Shown: positions 37,211 to 50,390, numbered from the stretch's first letter. The stretch is 64,000 nt of DNA from Monomorium pharaonis (GCF_013373865.1 NC_050467.1:39727132-39791131), one strand, 5' to 3'. Numbers and translations: made by a program. The notes: a model not told the origin generated them from the letters alone.

Positions 37211-37291
37211 GCCGGAATCGTAGACTCTTATATTATCGCGTATCAAATATCACCATCTTCCTCTTTCTCTCTCCTTCTCTTTCTCTCCCAG

Positions 37292-37388
37292 TCGGCGCAT
37301 CAATGCGCTACATCGCTGATTACAGCATTACATCGTGCGGACGTGGTTGTTTCTGATACCTACGCATTTCCTAGAGCGCCTTTTAAGG
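37292..37388 (+). other. Exon-like segment (acceptor, open frame, donor)
   Basis: A pyrimidine-rich tract at 37255-37289 ends in CCCAG, a strong 3' splice site. The next 97 nt are open in one of three frames and end at AAGG|GTGAGG, a good donor (GT at 37389). The open frame would enter in phase 0, leave in phase 1 and encode about 32 residues beginning SAHQCATSL and including DVVVSDTYAF. No family is recognised. Pyrimidine tracts are common here, so a chance acceptor is quite possible; it could also be a non-coding exon. Confidence 0.12.
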
Positions 37389-37974
37389 GTGAGGACTGCC
37401 GTTTTAAGCAATGATAAGATCTATTTTCCATTAGAATTATTTAAGATTGTTACATGGAATGCGAAGATCGTTTTGCGGATGTATCAAGGTGAATTCCAAG
37501 GCTAATGTAGATATTACAACGCTCTGATACGCTTCAATTATGTCTAAAGATCTCTCGCCGGTTGAGAGACGCATCTCTAACGATATTGCAATTAAAATTT
37601 TATATTTATACGAATGTTGCTTTCGGCGCCGCTAGTGCGTCAGGAGATACTCTTGTTTTCCATGTAGCCTCTTCCACCATACGCCTAATCGTCGGACGTC
37701 AATTTATGACGCGCGGTGCTCCCGTAACGACCTCGAGCCGCGGGGATAAAACGAAATATTGAAGCGTCTACCCGTGTTGATGGCGAAAGAAGCCCTGTAG
37801 CGCGCGACGTCTAACGTATCGGTCTGGAACACGCGTCCCGTGCACGGAATCGCGCACACGAGCGTGCGCATAAAGTCCACGACGGTAATACTACAGTGGC
37901 ACGCAAGCCCGTACGTACAGGGCGCCGTCGTCCGACGACTCCGCATTGTTTCACTGGAGTTGTGAGGAAGGGAA

Positions 37975-38002
37975 GGGGGGGAGGGCGGGCGAGGGAAAGG
38001 GG
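37975..38002 (+). repeat. G-quadruplex motif, five G runs
   Basis: G runs of 7, 3, 3, 3 and 4 with loops of 1, 1, 3 and 3 nt, one run more than needed. Confidence 0.92.
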
Positions 38003-41000
38003 ATATTCGCCGCCGCTAATTGCGCATTGTATACCATTGTTGCTCTCAGCCCGGTTAACTCCTATCGATCTGCTATCTTCATATAAAGTAACGCAAAACA
38101 ACGTAATTAATTGCCAGTCTCCCGAGCATTGTTAGACGATAAATAACGCGATGGGACCTACGTCCAATTAAAATATTCAGTAAGACAAACAACAATGGGA
38201 CGACCCTCCTCCACGACGAGAGACTCCACCGTGCGTGGTTCTCGACCGCTTCTTTCTATCCGGTCGCGCGGCCGGCGCAGTCGGACGGTCTTACCGTCTT
38301 TTCTTCTCAGCCTCGCATGCGTTCTCTCGGCGGTTAAGCCCCCGCGCAGGTGGAAGAGATACGAGCCTGTACCTGCGACTTGCACAAAAACGAAATGTGA
38401 TATTCCCCGGTACGGTGTAATCACCGCTATCCCTGGATCGCCGACAGAATAAGGATCCCTCTTTTTATTTGAGCGCACAATACATAAAGCACAATAGCGT
38501 TTGACACGTTAGGAGGATGGAAATTTGTATGGAACGCAAGGTGAGATATGATTTTTCGTTCGCGCTTTGCACAAATGATAAGAGCTAATCGAAGAGTTAC
38601 TTTAATAACCCCTGCAAAGATCATACTGCTTTTAATTAATTAAAACTGCAGCATTGTTTTGCTGGAAGATATAAAAATGAGTCTAGAAATCCCGTTAATA
38701 ACTTGAAGAGAATGTTAATGCCGGCTCACAATTCAATTATGTATCGTATTATGAAACATCGCGTTTAAACAAGATGTTCTGAATTTCTTCGGAATAAATT
38801 ACAGCGAAAATGCGTTAATGATATATTGTGTGGTCGGAAAATAAATTTTAAACAATTTTCTTTACATAACCGGAAGAATCTTAATCATATGTGATTAGCA
38901 TATCAGTACTCCTCGTGGTATCCCTGTTATGGAAAATTCTTCTTTCTGTCCATCTCCCGTCCATTCAACTGTGCAATTATGTAATTATACAAACATGCTT
39001 AAGTTTATCTCGCTACATTTATAAGGAACTACCGTTACACTCAGCCTCGCGGCATGTGCGTTGATGATTGGAGAAATTGGACGGGAGGAAATCTGAAATG
39101 ACATTAGTGTCGGTGCGATCCGCATTTAGCAATAATTAATTTTCTTCCTACCTGCCCGGGAATGCGCGAGACTCGTGTAACGAGTAGACATTTCCATAGG
39201 CGTATTCTCTCGCCTTCGTTGCGCGATGTTTAAACGTCTTGATTACAGGTTATCCGTCGGTGTCCGCTTTCTAAGCGTATCTATAGCCTTTTTTTCAATT
39301 CAGCTCCAAGTGAAACTCGAATCATAGTCCGATAAGCGCGCGGCGATACGCACCGCTCGTCGCGGTTGCGTAAGTCACCTACTCTTGTTCTAACGCCCGA
39401 TATGCCAGCGAGACATTTTTCTGAATAACAAATCTCCCTCGTATCTTCTGACCAAGCCGCCGTGACGAGATCGAGATTAGTCTCATTCACTTTTGCCGTA
39501 AGCCCCCCCAGGCGATATCGCGCTTTATCCTTTTTTTTTTTTGCCTCCTTTCCTCGACGATAATGTTCGATATCCGGATTATTGTATATGTATGCAGAAG
39601 AGGCAGGCTTAGTCGTAAAACTCTGATTCTCACTGATTTGCACTCCGCGACGTAAAGACGGTACCCTTTGATATACTTTAATCTACGCGGCATAGCAGTG
39701 ACTCTCATGGCTCTGTAGCTTCCGAGGAACGCACGTTGTTCCGAGGACGCGATACGCATGCCGGCGACTTATATCAGCAAGAAATTGCCTTCAGGAAACA
39801 AGGCATTCTGCATTCTCGCACGCTCTAACGATGTGGGCACCTTTCGAGACGAGGGCTCGGACGCCTCCGCGCCACCGCGATCCCGTCCATCTCATCCGGA
39901 TTTCCGAGGTAACCGCGCTCCAGCGAACGCGCGTATGCACGTACGTCTATTATCACACGTTAGTGGAAGCCGCGGAGACGTTGGCGGTCAGCCGCGAATA
40001 ATGTAGAATCCGCTCGCTCTCACAAACATTGTAACGCACTTGAACGAGACGTCGCGCACGCTCTTTCCCTCTCTTGAATACAGATGAGAGACTAGATAAG
40101 TCTTATCTCATATAACATAAATCTCTTCTTCATACGCTGTTTGCTGTAGTAATGAATTTAACAGATATAAAGCCTTAAAGCACAAGTAGCGATCAATAAT
40201 CTTTCTAAATTCCGATTATTTAATGCGGGAGAAGTGACTTTATGCAGTGTGTCAATAACATTTTAAGAATTAAACCACACACGAAAGGTTGATGTATGCG
40301 ATATTCTGGAAGTTGGAACGTAAATAAAATACACAAATGATAAATGAAATACACGCTTCGTGCGCTCATTGAAAAGTCCATTACTGGTTCACCTCACTGC
40401 TGCTCCCTCATCAAACTATACAAATCTCACTCGCGCACAGTTTCGTTTCTTCTTCTCCGTCTTCCATTCGTTCCATCTCTCCTTCCGTTCGCTCCTCCTT
40501 TTCGTCCTATTCGTTTTTTCTCCTGCCAATCTGCTTCCCACTTCTCCATGTTATCTATACGCTTCATTCTCTCCTCTTTCGCTGACCGGCCGAGCGCATT
40601 ATTTATTGCCAGCAAAAACATCCGCAAAACTTAAAGCCCGCGCGTGTATACTCTGTGTGCGACTTTTTACACCGTGCATTACAATGCCAGCGCATACAAG
40701 CATTATACGGCCGGCATGATTCATTATCGGGAGATACTCTTGAGAAAATACGGAAACTAATAATTGCGCGAGACTTATGATGCGCATGGCGCCCGATAAG
40801 CGAGTTCGTATCATGAATAACGTGCGCGCGCGACGTTAGGGAACGCATAAGGAGGCGTTTATGACTGCCGCGAGATCGTATCGCTCGATCTCTTCATTCG
40901 GTTATTCCACCGTGGCCTTTGATCGTTCTCGTTGAACGCTACGATTTGTAATCGTTATGTCATACAAGTCTCTATGAAAAATTACATTTCGAATAATGCT

Positions 41001-42745
41001 GATAAGTGCATATGTAATTACACGATGTATCTATAAACATTGATTTTACATTGTAAACATTAATTATATAGCGTACAATTTTTTTAATAAGGAAAAATAC
41101 TGTTTTAAATTTTCAAAGGAGCTTTGCTTCGCTTTTACGATCAAACTTTACTGCTGCTTACTACTTAAAAGTTACATTATGAAAAAACATTGAATAGCCA
41201 ATATTTAAATTTACGCAGTCGCTTCTTGAAGGCTTCACGAGCGTTCAATGTTAACAGAATTAAATTCAGTTGTAGAAAGATCCAATATATAGCTTCTAAT
41301 ATCATAAGCAGTTCTTGGAATTTTTTCTGACGTAAGAGCTTTGTGTTTACTACTGATCCGACAGAGTAGATTAGCTCTGCCGGCCCGTAAAAAAAATGTA
41401 GATCGTTCTCATACATCACTTTGAATCTCGATCACGCCTATTACGCATAACTAAATTATGATGAACAACGGCGACCTATTTTCTAACATTGCTTCGCCTA
41501 ACCGTAACCAAAAAGCGAGCATTGGTTAGGTAAAATTCTTCCTTATTTTAATTGATACGTTTCTAAAGATTCTTTTCAATAACACACATATACATATAGC
41601 TTTATATAAAATTAAACAATATTGTTATCGAGAATTTAAATTTTGACTTTATACTTTAATTGTAAGATAAAAAATAGAAACATATAGTTTCACTATGTTT
41701 GAATCACGTGAATAAATTACTTGTATCTGTGCACGCTTAGATATACATATTTGGAACTTATGGACGCAATCATTATTGATACATAAGAATACATTAGGAT
41801 ACGATTAATAATAGTCAACTATATATGACAATAATAAAAGACATGATATAAATAGTTTTATGATTAATTTCCCTTTTTTTTCTCTGCCTCTTCCCTCTTA
41901 TTTTTTCTTTTTAATTCGATTTCTTAAAAAAAATATTTTTTTCTGAAATAAAAGAAACGCCCTGCTTCTTTACACTTTAATTATTCTCTGAAAATTCTCT
42001 GATAAAAAATGTAGATTGAAAATCTTCATAGTAGAGATTCACCAGTGTCAATAATAAATGACGATATCCGTCGGTCGATTCCAACCGGTTAACACGCCCA
42101 CGGTGATTAGATCGTTATTACAACAATTTCCGCTCTGGTATCCTTTCATTCCGCGTTTCGTATACGAACGGGTAGCGTATGTTCGCGATTTATTTACGAG
42201 ACCGAACTCCCGGTTTGCCGGGTACGGATATGACGGGACCTCTTTCCCCTCTCCGTCTGTCTCGTTGAATGATCTCTCCCGTTTGTTTCCTCTATACATC
42301 GCGTATGTCTAACCACCTATCTACCTGTTCGCCTTCTTCTTTCATACTTTCTTCCTCATTCGAACTCTCCTCTCGCTCCTCTCTTTTTCTCTCCCTATCA
42401 TTCTTCTCTCCATGGAATCATCAACATTACAGTCAGGTGCCGCTACTTACACAACCCGGTGGATTCCATCTCCGGGCTCTCGTGCACAGAGGGGAAACCG
42501 AACCGAACCGATCCGAGCACGCACGGCACTCGAACAACCACGAGGGGTACAGCAGGAGCGGTTTCTATTTTCTGCCATACTGGTGTTCGTGAGCGCGAGC
42601 AACCCGATTTCATCGGGGCGGCCGCGGCCGCGTGTATGTCGATTTATAGCATCGCGGTCCATTAGAGATAATTGTTGTTGGCCGGTATCCGATGTGTATA
42701 CCGAGCGCGATACAAAGTCGTTTTTCCTTCGTACGCGTGTGTACA

Positions 42746-42763
42746 CGCGCGCGCGCGCGCGCG
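42746..42763 (+). repeat. (CG)9 tract
   Basis: Nine uninterrupted CG units after GTGTACA; a strong Z-DNA-forming composition. Confidence 0.95.
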
Positions 42764-43098
42764 GTTCGGACACATTGCTACCTATCCGGTGCGGTTGTTT
42801 TATTACGTGCGAAATTTTTCTAAAGGCCTTCCGTGCGCGCGCCATAGGCATACACATACATGTACAAATATATTGTACATACCATCATTGGCGTCCGCTT
42901 GAACGAGCTAGTTTTATAGTGGTCGTTGCAAACGCCGACCGCCAGGAGAACCCGGTTAATTGGAATGTTGCTCCTTCGATTAAACTATTAAAATAAAATC
43001 TCGATGCGTATGGTGTCGGCTCGGAAAACATCTTTTTGTTCTACTTTCTTGTTTCGTCGTGGCATTTGCGTGGAATCGCGGTTTGCACTTTTTGATAA

Positions 43099-43130
43099 AG
43101 AGAGAGAGAGAGAAAGAGAAAGAGAGAGAG
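43099..43130 (+). repeat. (GA)n microsatellite, interrupted
   Basis: GA units broken twice by AAA. Confidence 0.93.
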
Positions 43131-43260
43131 GTTTCTTGGAAAAATCTCTTATTTTTTTAAGCATATTATGATATAAAGAATAATAAACTTACAAAGAAAA
43201 TGTGTAAAAATTATTCCTATTTTCACGAGCCATAAATGTTTTATAAACCATGACGTTTAC

Positions 43261-43295
43261 TTAAAGAATTATATATTAAAAATTTAATTCTTTAA
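43261..43295. repeat. Inverted repeat, 11-bp stem
   Basis: TTAAAGAATTA (43261-43271) pairs perfectly with TAATTCTTTAA (43285-43295) across a 13-nt AT-only spacer. It lies about 140 bp upstream of the candidate signal-peptide ATG. In such AT-rich DNA it may be fortuitous. Confidence 0.5.
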
Positions 43296-43437
43296 ATAAA
43301 ATGCTAGAAATATTACAATTTCTGTCAATCATTAAAATTGAAATAAGAAAATCAAGATTTCCAGGATGCTTGGCATCGTTTAAATTTTTCCAAACATGTT
43401 TACGCGGTCGAGACTATTCCACGGTATCAACGGGAAA

Positions 43438-43611
43438 ATGCAAATCGCCGTATCTCGATCGATTTCCTTCTTGCTGTTATGCTTCTTTTTCATAAGCGAG
43501 CAGCTTTTCGCTTGCGCGAGCACAGCTACCGAGGTAGCGCCCAACCAGATCGGTAATCTTTCTGCGTCGGTTATGGTGCAGGTATTAATCTTACGCAATT
43601 CATCTCGTTGA
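43438..43611 (+). CDS. Candidate signal-peptide exon or short secreted peptide
   Basis: No family is recognised. The frame from the ATG at 43438 runs 57 codons to a TGA; another in-frame ATG lies at 43396, but the 43438 ATG has AAA just before it, a good eukaryotic context. Residues 1-8 carry a positive charge (R7), residues 9-19 form a hydrophobic core (FLLLCFFFI), and A25-C26-A27 is a textbook signal-peptidase site, so cleavage after residue 27 is predicted. Two N-glycosylation sequons follow (N40-L-S, N54-S-S). Two splice donors lie inside the frame: GT at 43553 (G|GTAATC, phase 1, common after signal-peptide exons of extracellular proteins) and GT at 43582 (CAG|GTATTA, phase 0). Either would make this the first coding exon of a secreted or membrane protein; unspliced, it would be a 57-residue secreted peptide. 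A possible acceptor (TTTCCAG) ends at 43363. No partner exon was found. It could be a chance frame. Confidence 0.3.
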   Translation: MQIAVSRSISFLLLCFFFISEQLFACASTATEVAPNQIGNLSASVMVQVLILRNSSR

Positions 43612-44955
43612 GCTTGTCTGGCTTATTAATCCTAATAACGACAGTGCGATTCACTTTTCGAGATTCCACGTATGGCGAGCGGCCGGGCTGTTTGCCGTAG
43701 ACGGCGAATGAAAAAAATCGCGTGCGCTCGATTTTGTTATTTTTGATAATACCATATATAATGCGTGCAATTCGCATGATCGGTATCTCTCCGTAAAACT
43801 TGCAAAAGCGTAACGAATCGGCGCGCATGTAACAAGATACGAGCATTCTTCCTTTTTAGCTTAATACAAGAAACAAAAGGGGGAAAAGAGAAAACAACAA
43901 TTAAAAATAAAGACGCGAAAATAAATAACAATCTTATATAGCGATTATGTATGTATGTGCATATACCATCTTACACATCGCGAGAATCAACGGAATCTTC
44001 TTCTATTCCGTTAAGACGCCGAACTAATAAACGTTAACGAAACAACGTATGAATTACGACTTCCTGCGATTCCCTTCTGAAATTTCGCGCGATCGTCAAG
44101 TTCGATAAGTGCACATACGCAGATGAAAGAGAAATCGCGCAATGCAAATAAATACGGGGCAATGCGCGTATATTTTTATACTTACGGAGACGTTTCTTAT
44201 GCACTCGTCTCCGTTATTTAATTCCCAAATATTAAATATATCTAAAGTAGTCCCCATAAATTATTGTTAAGAATATAAACTGGGAAATCAATTCATTGTC
44301 CCGTTTGCCAAATAGATTTAATTTAAATGACTTTCGAATTTGTGTGATAACCAAATATTGACGAATGTCTCGTATAATATATTTCTTGGAAGAAGAGATC
44401 TTTTTGAGATATATAAACTTTTAAATAAAATTCCCAAATTATGCTAATTTCGCTAAGCGGTAGTGTATTTGATTGGTGCAGCCGGACATTAAAAAGTTAA
44501 CGAAGGCACTTTGCATACGGGAATACATTTCAAAGGTTGCGTCGCGTCGACGCGAAAATATTGTATATATTAAACCAGGATGCGAGAGATCGCGTCTGTA
44601 TCGCGGTTTACACTTTCAGCAGGATAAAACGGCTTCCGCGCATCTGCCGGCCGTTTAAAGGCGACTGACAGTAATATTCGAGTGCCCGTGGAGAAAGTGC
44701 CCCGTTTCCTATTTTCCCTCGTCGCACTTCAAAAGACCAGGGCGCGCGCGGCGTCCTCGGCCCGCGCTCCACGTGGCCATGTGGTGATTTTAGTGTAACA
44801 ATTCTCTTAAACTGGGTGGGTTTACGTTCGCGCGGCCGCACAGGAGGAGGTTGTAAAGGGGCGCCGATTGATTGATATTCGGACCGCGTCTGTCTTTAGC
44901 CGAAAAGATTTTAACGTCCCTCTCTATAGAAACGCGTTCTTCCTCTTCTTCTCTC

Positions 44956-44980
44956 CGCGTGTGCGCGCGCGCGCGCGCGG
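44956..44980 (+). repeat. CG-rich alternating tract
   Basis: CGCGTGTG followed by eight or more GC units; Z-DNA-prone. Confidence 0.93.
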
Positions 44981-45148
44981 AAAAAGAGGTGTGGGTTGCC
45001 GAAGGGGCCGAAATACACACTATACGTACCGTCTACTCGCGCGATGAGTGATGCACTCCACGCGCTTTCTTTGCCACCGCCGCATGCGAACGTATGCGTA
45101 TGTCGTGATACGCACATCGCTCACCGCCGCGGCGAGAAAGAGAAGCAA

Positions 45149-45166
45149 GCGCGCGCGCGCTCGCGC
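45149..45166 (+). repeat. (GC)n tract
   Basis: Six GC units, one T interruption, then GCGC. Confidence 0.9.
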
Positions 45167-47820
45167 CGATGCCGTCACGAATTCTTTGTAGACCCATTCA
45201 CAGAGGAAAGTTCTGAAACGGACCTCTCTCTAATCAGGTCAGCCTGTTCTTAAGATAATATCCTCTCGACCGCTTAATGGGAGACGACGGTAGAACTCAA
45301 GTTTCTAAATTACTGTCAACGTAACGGACGAAGCCTTTCCCCTCCTTTGTGCGCGATTGTAATCTTATTCTATCTTACGCCAAGCACTTCGAGCGAAGGA
45401 CCATGTCGAATGAAGAGAGGCCGTTCCCGACGAGCGCAGTTTGTTGTGCAGAGTTGCGCGAGGATTCGCATAACAGTGGCGTTGCATCACCACCGGTCTC
45501 GCCACGACCATATACGTTTCTTTGCTCCTAGTAGCTTCCTACATCTTCGTGATAACGTTCTTATAAGGCTTGGATCTTCTACAAACTTGATCGCGTGTTC
45601 GACTAGGCGAAAGAACGCAATGTCCATTGCAAAGTCATCGAACTTATTGCAAATAAAACTAGAAACATCTTTATAAACGATACAAATGACACGTGCATTT
45701 ATAACCGTATATAATTCGTTAATTAAAAAATAAACGATATGTATGATACGTCATTCAGTAATATATGTATTGATATATAGTTTTAATTATATATAATAGG
45801 TTCTGTGTGTAATAATTAAACCTTTGTCAGATATTTAAAATAACGCATAGTGTTAGCCCTGGAAACAAGAGTGACATAATCCGCCGCTTTTCATCTCGAT
45901 AGCTTTTCGTAGTAAAGTTATTTCAATGTCGGAAAGGAGTCGTAAGAGAGCGCGAAGGATATCTGGCAGGCACATTTCCACGGTCGGCAGTAAAGCCGGC
46001 TAACAGTGGCGCACGAAAGTAAATGTTATAACAAACACGGTGAGCAGAGGCCACGACGCCCCGCTATTTAACATTATTTAGTTTGCTTTGTGGACGTTTA
46101 AACAGTGCCTGCCTACTTTTTGTATGGATATTTGATGTACCTCGCCCAGCCTCAAGCCGCGATGTGTGTATATACACGAGGATGCCGTGTTTGTTTTCTA
46201 GGTAGCGGTGGATGGAGCAAGGATAGTTAAATCGCGTTCAATCGTACATACGCGTATGCACCTACTAATAATCCGAGCTGCAGACTTGCAACACTGTATT
46301 GACAGGAATGTCGACGAATCATAAAATATTTTTTTCTCGCGTAAAATATTTGAAAACATAAGCAACGAAAGCTGAGATACTAATCGCAACAGTAAAGACG
46401 TGGCACGAGTAAGCGTAGATAATAAGCATAGATGATAATTTATGATTAATGCCTCGGATACAATGAGAACTTGAACAGATGTACGCATGTCGTATCCAGC
46501 ATCGCGGATTCAAATGCGCGCACAGCAACGACGTTATGGTAGAACGGGCGCAAAATCGCGCGGGTTTCGCATTCGTCGCTCTTGGGGGAAAACGCGACGC
46601 GATTCTTTCGATTTCGACCGATAGGCACCGTATTTTTCTCCCGAAGTGAGGAACGTCCGGCGCGCGGAGATTTACACGCGTATTAAATTACACGCGACTT
46701 CGTGACACGCAAAGGGGGCCTCACCTCGGGGCGGAGTGGTACAGAACAAGGCGCGGTATATCGCATCGTATAAGAGACCCGCGAGACTGTTCGTCGTCGG
46801 GGCATAGAAATCAAGATAGAAAGCTCGTATATACCTGCAGACGGTGGAGACAAATGGTTGTGACGTACGGCGTGAATTCTCCCGCGCGGGAGACCCCCGG
46901 CTTAAATCACACCCGGAATATTTACGGTACAGCGGTATCACGTTTCAATATATCTTATTGTGGCCGCAGCCCCGGCGCGCGTCCGTAATGAAAACGCGTT
47001 TACGTAACGGGCGGTACCGTACGTCATATTCCAATGCATCAAGCGCGCAGGAAGGCGCGAAATCGAATTAACGGCGGACCGTTGGATTTATCGAGGCACA
47101 CCGAGCGCTTTGTTGGTTAATGAGAGAGCCTCGCGTCGTTTCCATTGTGGCGTCACGCGCGGCCGTTACAAATGGTCCCGCTCGGGTGACATCGGTATTC
47201 TCGCGTGAGAAGAGAACGGATCTCGCCGTCTCAACGTCATAAATCTATGCGCTACTACGCGGTATTACCCTTATCATTTCGTCCTGCTATTGCGGACTTC
47301 CGCGTTAAGAGATCCGAAAGGGCACAACCGAAGAGTGTTTAGCGGGCCCCGGGATGTCCCGTTACTTCTAACTTTTCCTCTCGTCTGTATTTTAAAGTAA
47401 AGATGATAGAAATTCGTTCAGTGGAATCTTAGGAATGTCTCGGAGGTATTCGGGTACAATCAACCGGTGCCCGACACCGTTAAGTAGTACAAGCTCGCGC
47501 TACGGAAAGAGAATCTAACAACAAGACAATTCGTGCTGAGTCTCTAAAACAAAAACAAAAAAAAAACTCTAAAAAAGGTCGCATCGGGTACGAGAGACGC
47601 GAGCGCGCGCAAAGAAAGAAGGCGACACAGGTCTTCTGAATTGGCAACTTGGAAGCGCGTACTGAGAAAGGAAGCGCACGTCACCCGGGCTTTTACGAGC
47701 GACGTTATACCGTACTACCGTAAACGGGTGCCGGCGAGCCCATTTTCGCGTTACGCAAAGCCTCATTAGACATCCTATTCTCGGACGTGCGTTTTAATCG
47801 AGCCACGCTCGTTTCCCGGC

Positions 47821-47862
47821 CGCGAACGAGCGAACGAACGAGCGAGCGAGCAAGCGTGCGAG
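47821..47862 (+). repeat. GAGC/GAAC tetranucleotide tract
   Basis: GAAC and GAGC tetramers, ending in GCAAGCGTGCGAG; same repeat family as 8119 and 60174. Confidence 0.9.
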
Positions 47863-49054
47863 GTGCAACGTCCTTTATAGGCCGGACTCTCCTCGTATTC
47901 TCTCTATCGAAGCCCCTCGTCTAGATTCACGGCCCGTTTCAGGCGCTGCTGAACGAGAGAGAACCGAGAAGGGACCTACTTTCTATCGTAGTTAGCCTAC
48001 TGTTGGCGTACACCGCACGGCTCCAGCATCCGGCAGCGCCCGGGGCGAACCATCACTCTCGCTGCGCGAGATGAGATCTTCGCGAGCCAGATGTCCATTG
48101 TTGTTTTTTCAACGCGATTTCTCTATGACTATTGTGAAAACGTAAATCACGACGTTATGCTCGATGCGCGAGGATCGCCGATCCCGAGCCGAAGAGAAGA
48201 ATTCGAATTTCCGCAGAGAGTTTACGATGACCGCGTGCTGAGACGTGACCGCCACGTGCCACTGGTATTTCCGATTTACGGAGAATCTCGCGTGACATCT
48301 CCGCAATCTGGTCAGAGATGGTCACGTCGGCAGTGTAAAATGTATTGTGTAATGGCAGCGGCCACGTGGCGGAAGACGGCTGGCGTCTACTCTGAGTGTG
48401 CTGACTTCATGCTTGGTCATCGTGTTATGGCTGCTCTTTAAGCATCGTACGTGTTATTGAAAGAAAATAAGCGATGACATTATATGCATTTCCATATTTC
48501 TCACATAACTTTTACATCTTGGAATAAAATATTTTTTTACGCAAAATTTTTTTAATTTTTGCTAGATCGAGCGAAGTTTGTCCCACTGTGATTATAATAT
48601 TAAATAAGAGAAAGTTGCGCGGAAAAAAAAAGTTTGCCTTTAAAAACCGGCGAAAAAGTGCAGATTAAAAAAAAACGAAAGGAATTCAATTCGATTTAGA
48701 CATTTGCATGAATAATTAACTACGTGTTCCTCCGTCGCATACGATAACGATACTGTTGTAGATAACATTCCCATGTAAAAAGAACGATGTTAGCGGAACC
48801 TGCTTCGAGGCGAGCCGCAGTAAACTGAAAAATAGTAAAAAGACCAGCGAGAGAGCGATTTACGCAATTTCCATCTCACGCGCGTTCCTGGTTAGTCCTT
48901 AACGAGTCCGCAAACAACCTCGAATGAGGCCCCCCATGTTCCTTGTGACGATATCTCATACGCCCCATAAACGCGCGGTAGACACGGAACTTGTGGAGTG
49001 TAAAGTATCAACCGTATTGCTAGATACATTTTACCTGCGGTCTCATATGCATCG

Positions 49055-49078
49055 CGTGCGTGCGTGCGTGCGTGCGTA
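49055..49078 (+). repeat. (GTGC)n microsatellite
   Basis: Six GTGC units. Confidence 0.95.
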
Positions 49079-50390
49079 CTTTGGATATGCTCGACCGTCC
49101 GAAGCGTCAATGTTAACTGCGTTCGGCTGATAGAAGACCGTTGGCATGCCTGGTCGGCCACAAAGGCCATTTCAGCGACCACAATGCGCGCTGAAAACAC
49201 GCACGGTATATACGCGTATCCGCGGCCGTTTAGGCACATGCAATATACTCTTACCTGCGCGCGCGGCCGCAGAGATGAGAAAAAAAGGCCCGAGAAAAGT
49301 ACCCGCGTAACCGCACTTATTAAGACGTCGTTGGTTGGGCGGAATTTAAAGTGCCTACCTAAACGCAGCGGTCGAGCACGAGCGGATAGATTATTCCGCA
49401 TCGGCGTGCTTTCCCGTAAGACGGTATGATCTTCCCGGTAGTGGCAAGATGATTGGTAAACAAGAAACTCGGGATGGATGAGAGGGTGCGCGAATTAAAG
49501 AATGAACGATAGCAAAGTGCTACCTGATTTGGTAACTTACAGTAGTGTCTCTAACAATTAAAGTAAAGTATTGTAGATTACTAGAGTCCGTCATGTAAAA
49601 TCTTTTACAGGGTACAATAAAAGAGAATATAAAACTTAAAAATAGCAATTGTAATATTTCTTTCATATATGTTTTATATATGTATATATAACGTTTCACA
49701 GTGGGCTGTTTCACAAAAGTTGCTTTCTAAATACAAACAACATCTCGGAATAAGAAAACAAGAATATAGGGAATCCGCGCCCTCTCTAAAACGTTAAATT
49801 ACCGAAAACAAACCGGGATAAATTGGTTGACGGATCGGGAAGCGGCGTAAAACAAAATCTGCGTAGATCGATCCCTGCGCAAGGAAATGTTCCTACGTCT
49901 GTCAATGAATCATCTGTCGCGTGGCTGCCGGAGAAGATGTTGGAGGTGGTGGAACAGAGAGGAGGAACGATAAAATGAGTGCGAGGTCCCGTGGAAAGGA
50001 AGGAGCGAGAAGGATCGCGGAGAGTGCGAGGGGTAGGTAGGCACGGAGAGGGACCAAAGCGCTTCATGGTAGCTCACATCAAAGAGTCGGCCTTAATAGA
50101 AAGCCTTAGAGGCGTTTGTTCGAGTCTCCTCATCTGGCTAAATATTCCTGACTGAGGAGATATCGGCGGGCCAAGATACACAGCACGGTGCGGATCTTAC
50201 GTATAGAACAAACAGCCCGGGCCCCGGGAATACGCTTCCGTTTCGTGCCTTCTGGGTAACGACCGCGTATTCGCATAAGTTTCCGCGAGTTTCTGCAATC
50301 TGCGTGTACACATATCGAGTCGTTGACTCCAACGTAATAACCAATGGGCGCGTTTCAGCGCGAGCGGCGCGGCGGCGTGCAGTATTTTCT

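Larger units (their letters stand above)
36711..40920. other. GC block with exon-like segment, then mixed DNA
   Basis: Contains the CA array, the exon-like segment, the five-run G-quadruplex and, beyond 38.5 kb, AT-leaning sequence with a T11 run near 39532. Confidence 0.5.
40921..43437. other. AT-rich gap, GC block, AT-rich lead into the candidate exon
   Basis: A CCTAACC/GGTTAGG 7-bp inverted pair at 41497/41524 and a CG9 tract are the only structures noted. The 194-codon frame at 42412-42996 lies wholly in GC-rich DNA and shows no domain. Confidence 0.5.
43612..48450. other. AT-rich then GC-rich DNA, no partner exon found
   Basis: GC-rich from about 44.47 to 45.56 kb and 46.45 to 48.45 kb. 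A 116-codon ATG frame at 48091-48441 has mixed composition and no known motif; its start context is weak. Confidence 0.5.

Noticed and set aside
41497..41530. CCTAACC/GGTTAGG, resembling insect telomere repeat TTAGG
   Set aside because: Only one unit on each side, in inverted order; no tandem TTAGG array.
43737..43931. Minus-strand frame with a signal-like hydrophobic start
   Set aside because: Begins with TTG and contains no ATG, so it is not a eukaryotic start.
48091..48441. 116-codon ATG frame
   Set aside because: Weak start context, no known motif, length within chance expectation.
50115..50135. TTCGAGTC resembling a tRNA T-loop
   Set aside because: The flanking 5-bp T-stem and an acceptor stem are missing; no other tRNA-like B box was convincing.
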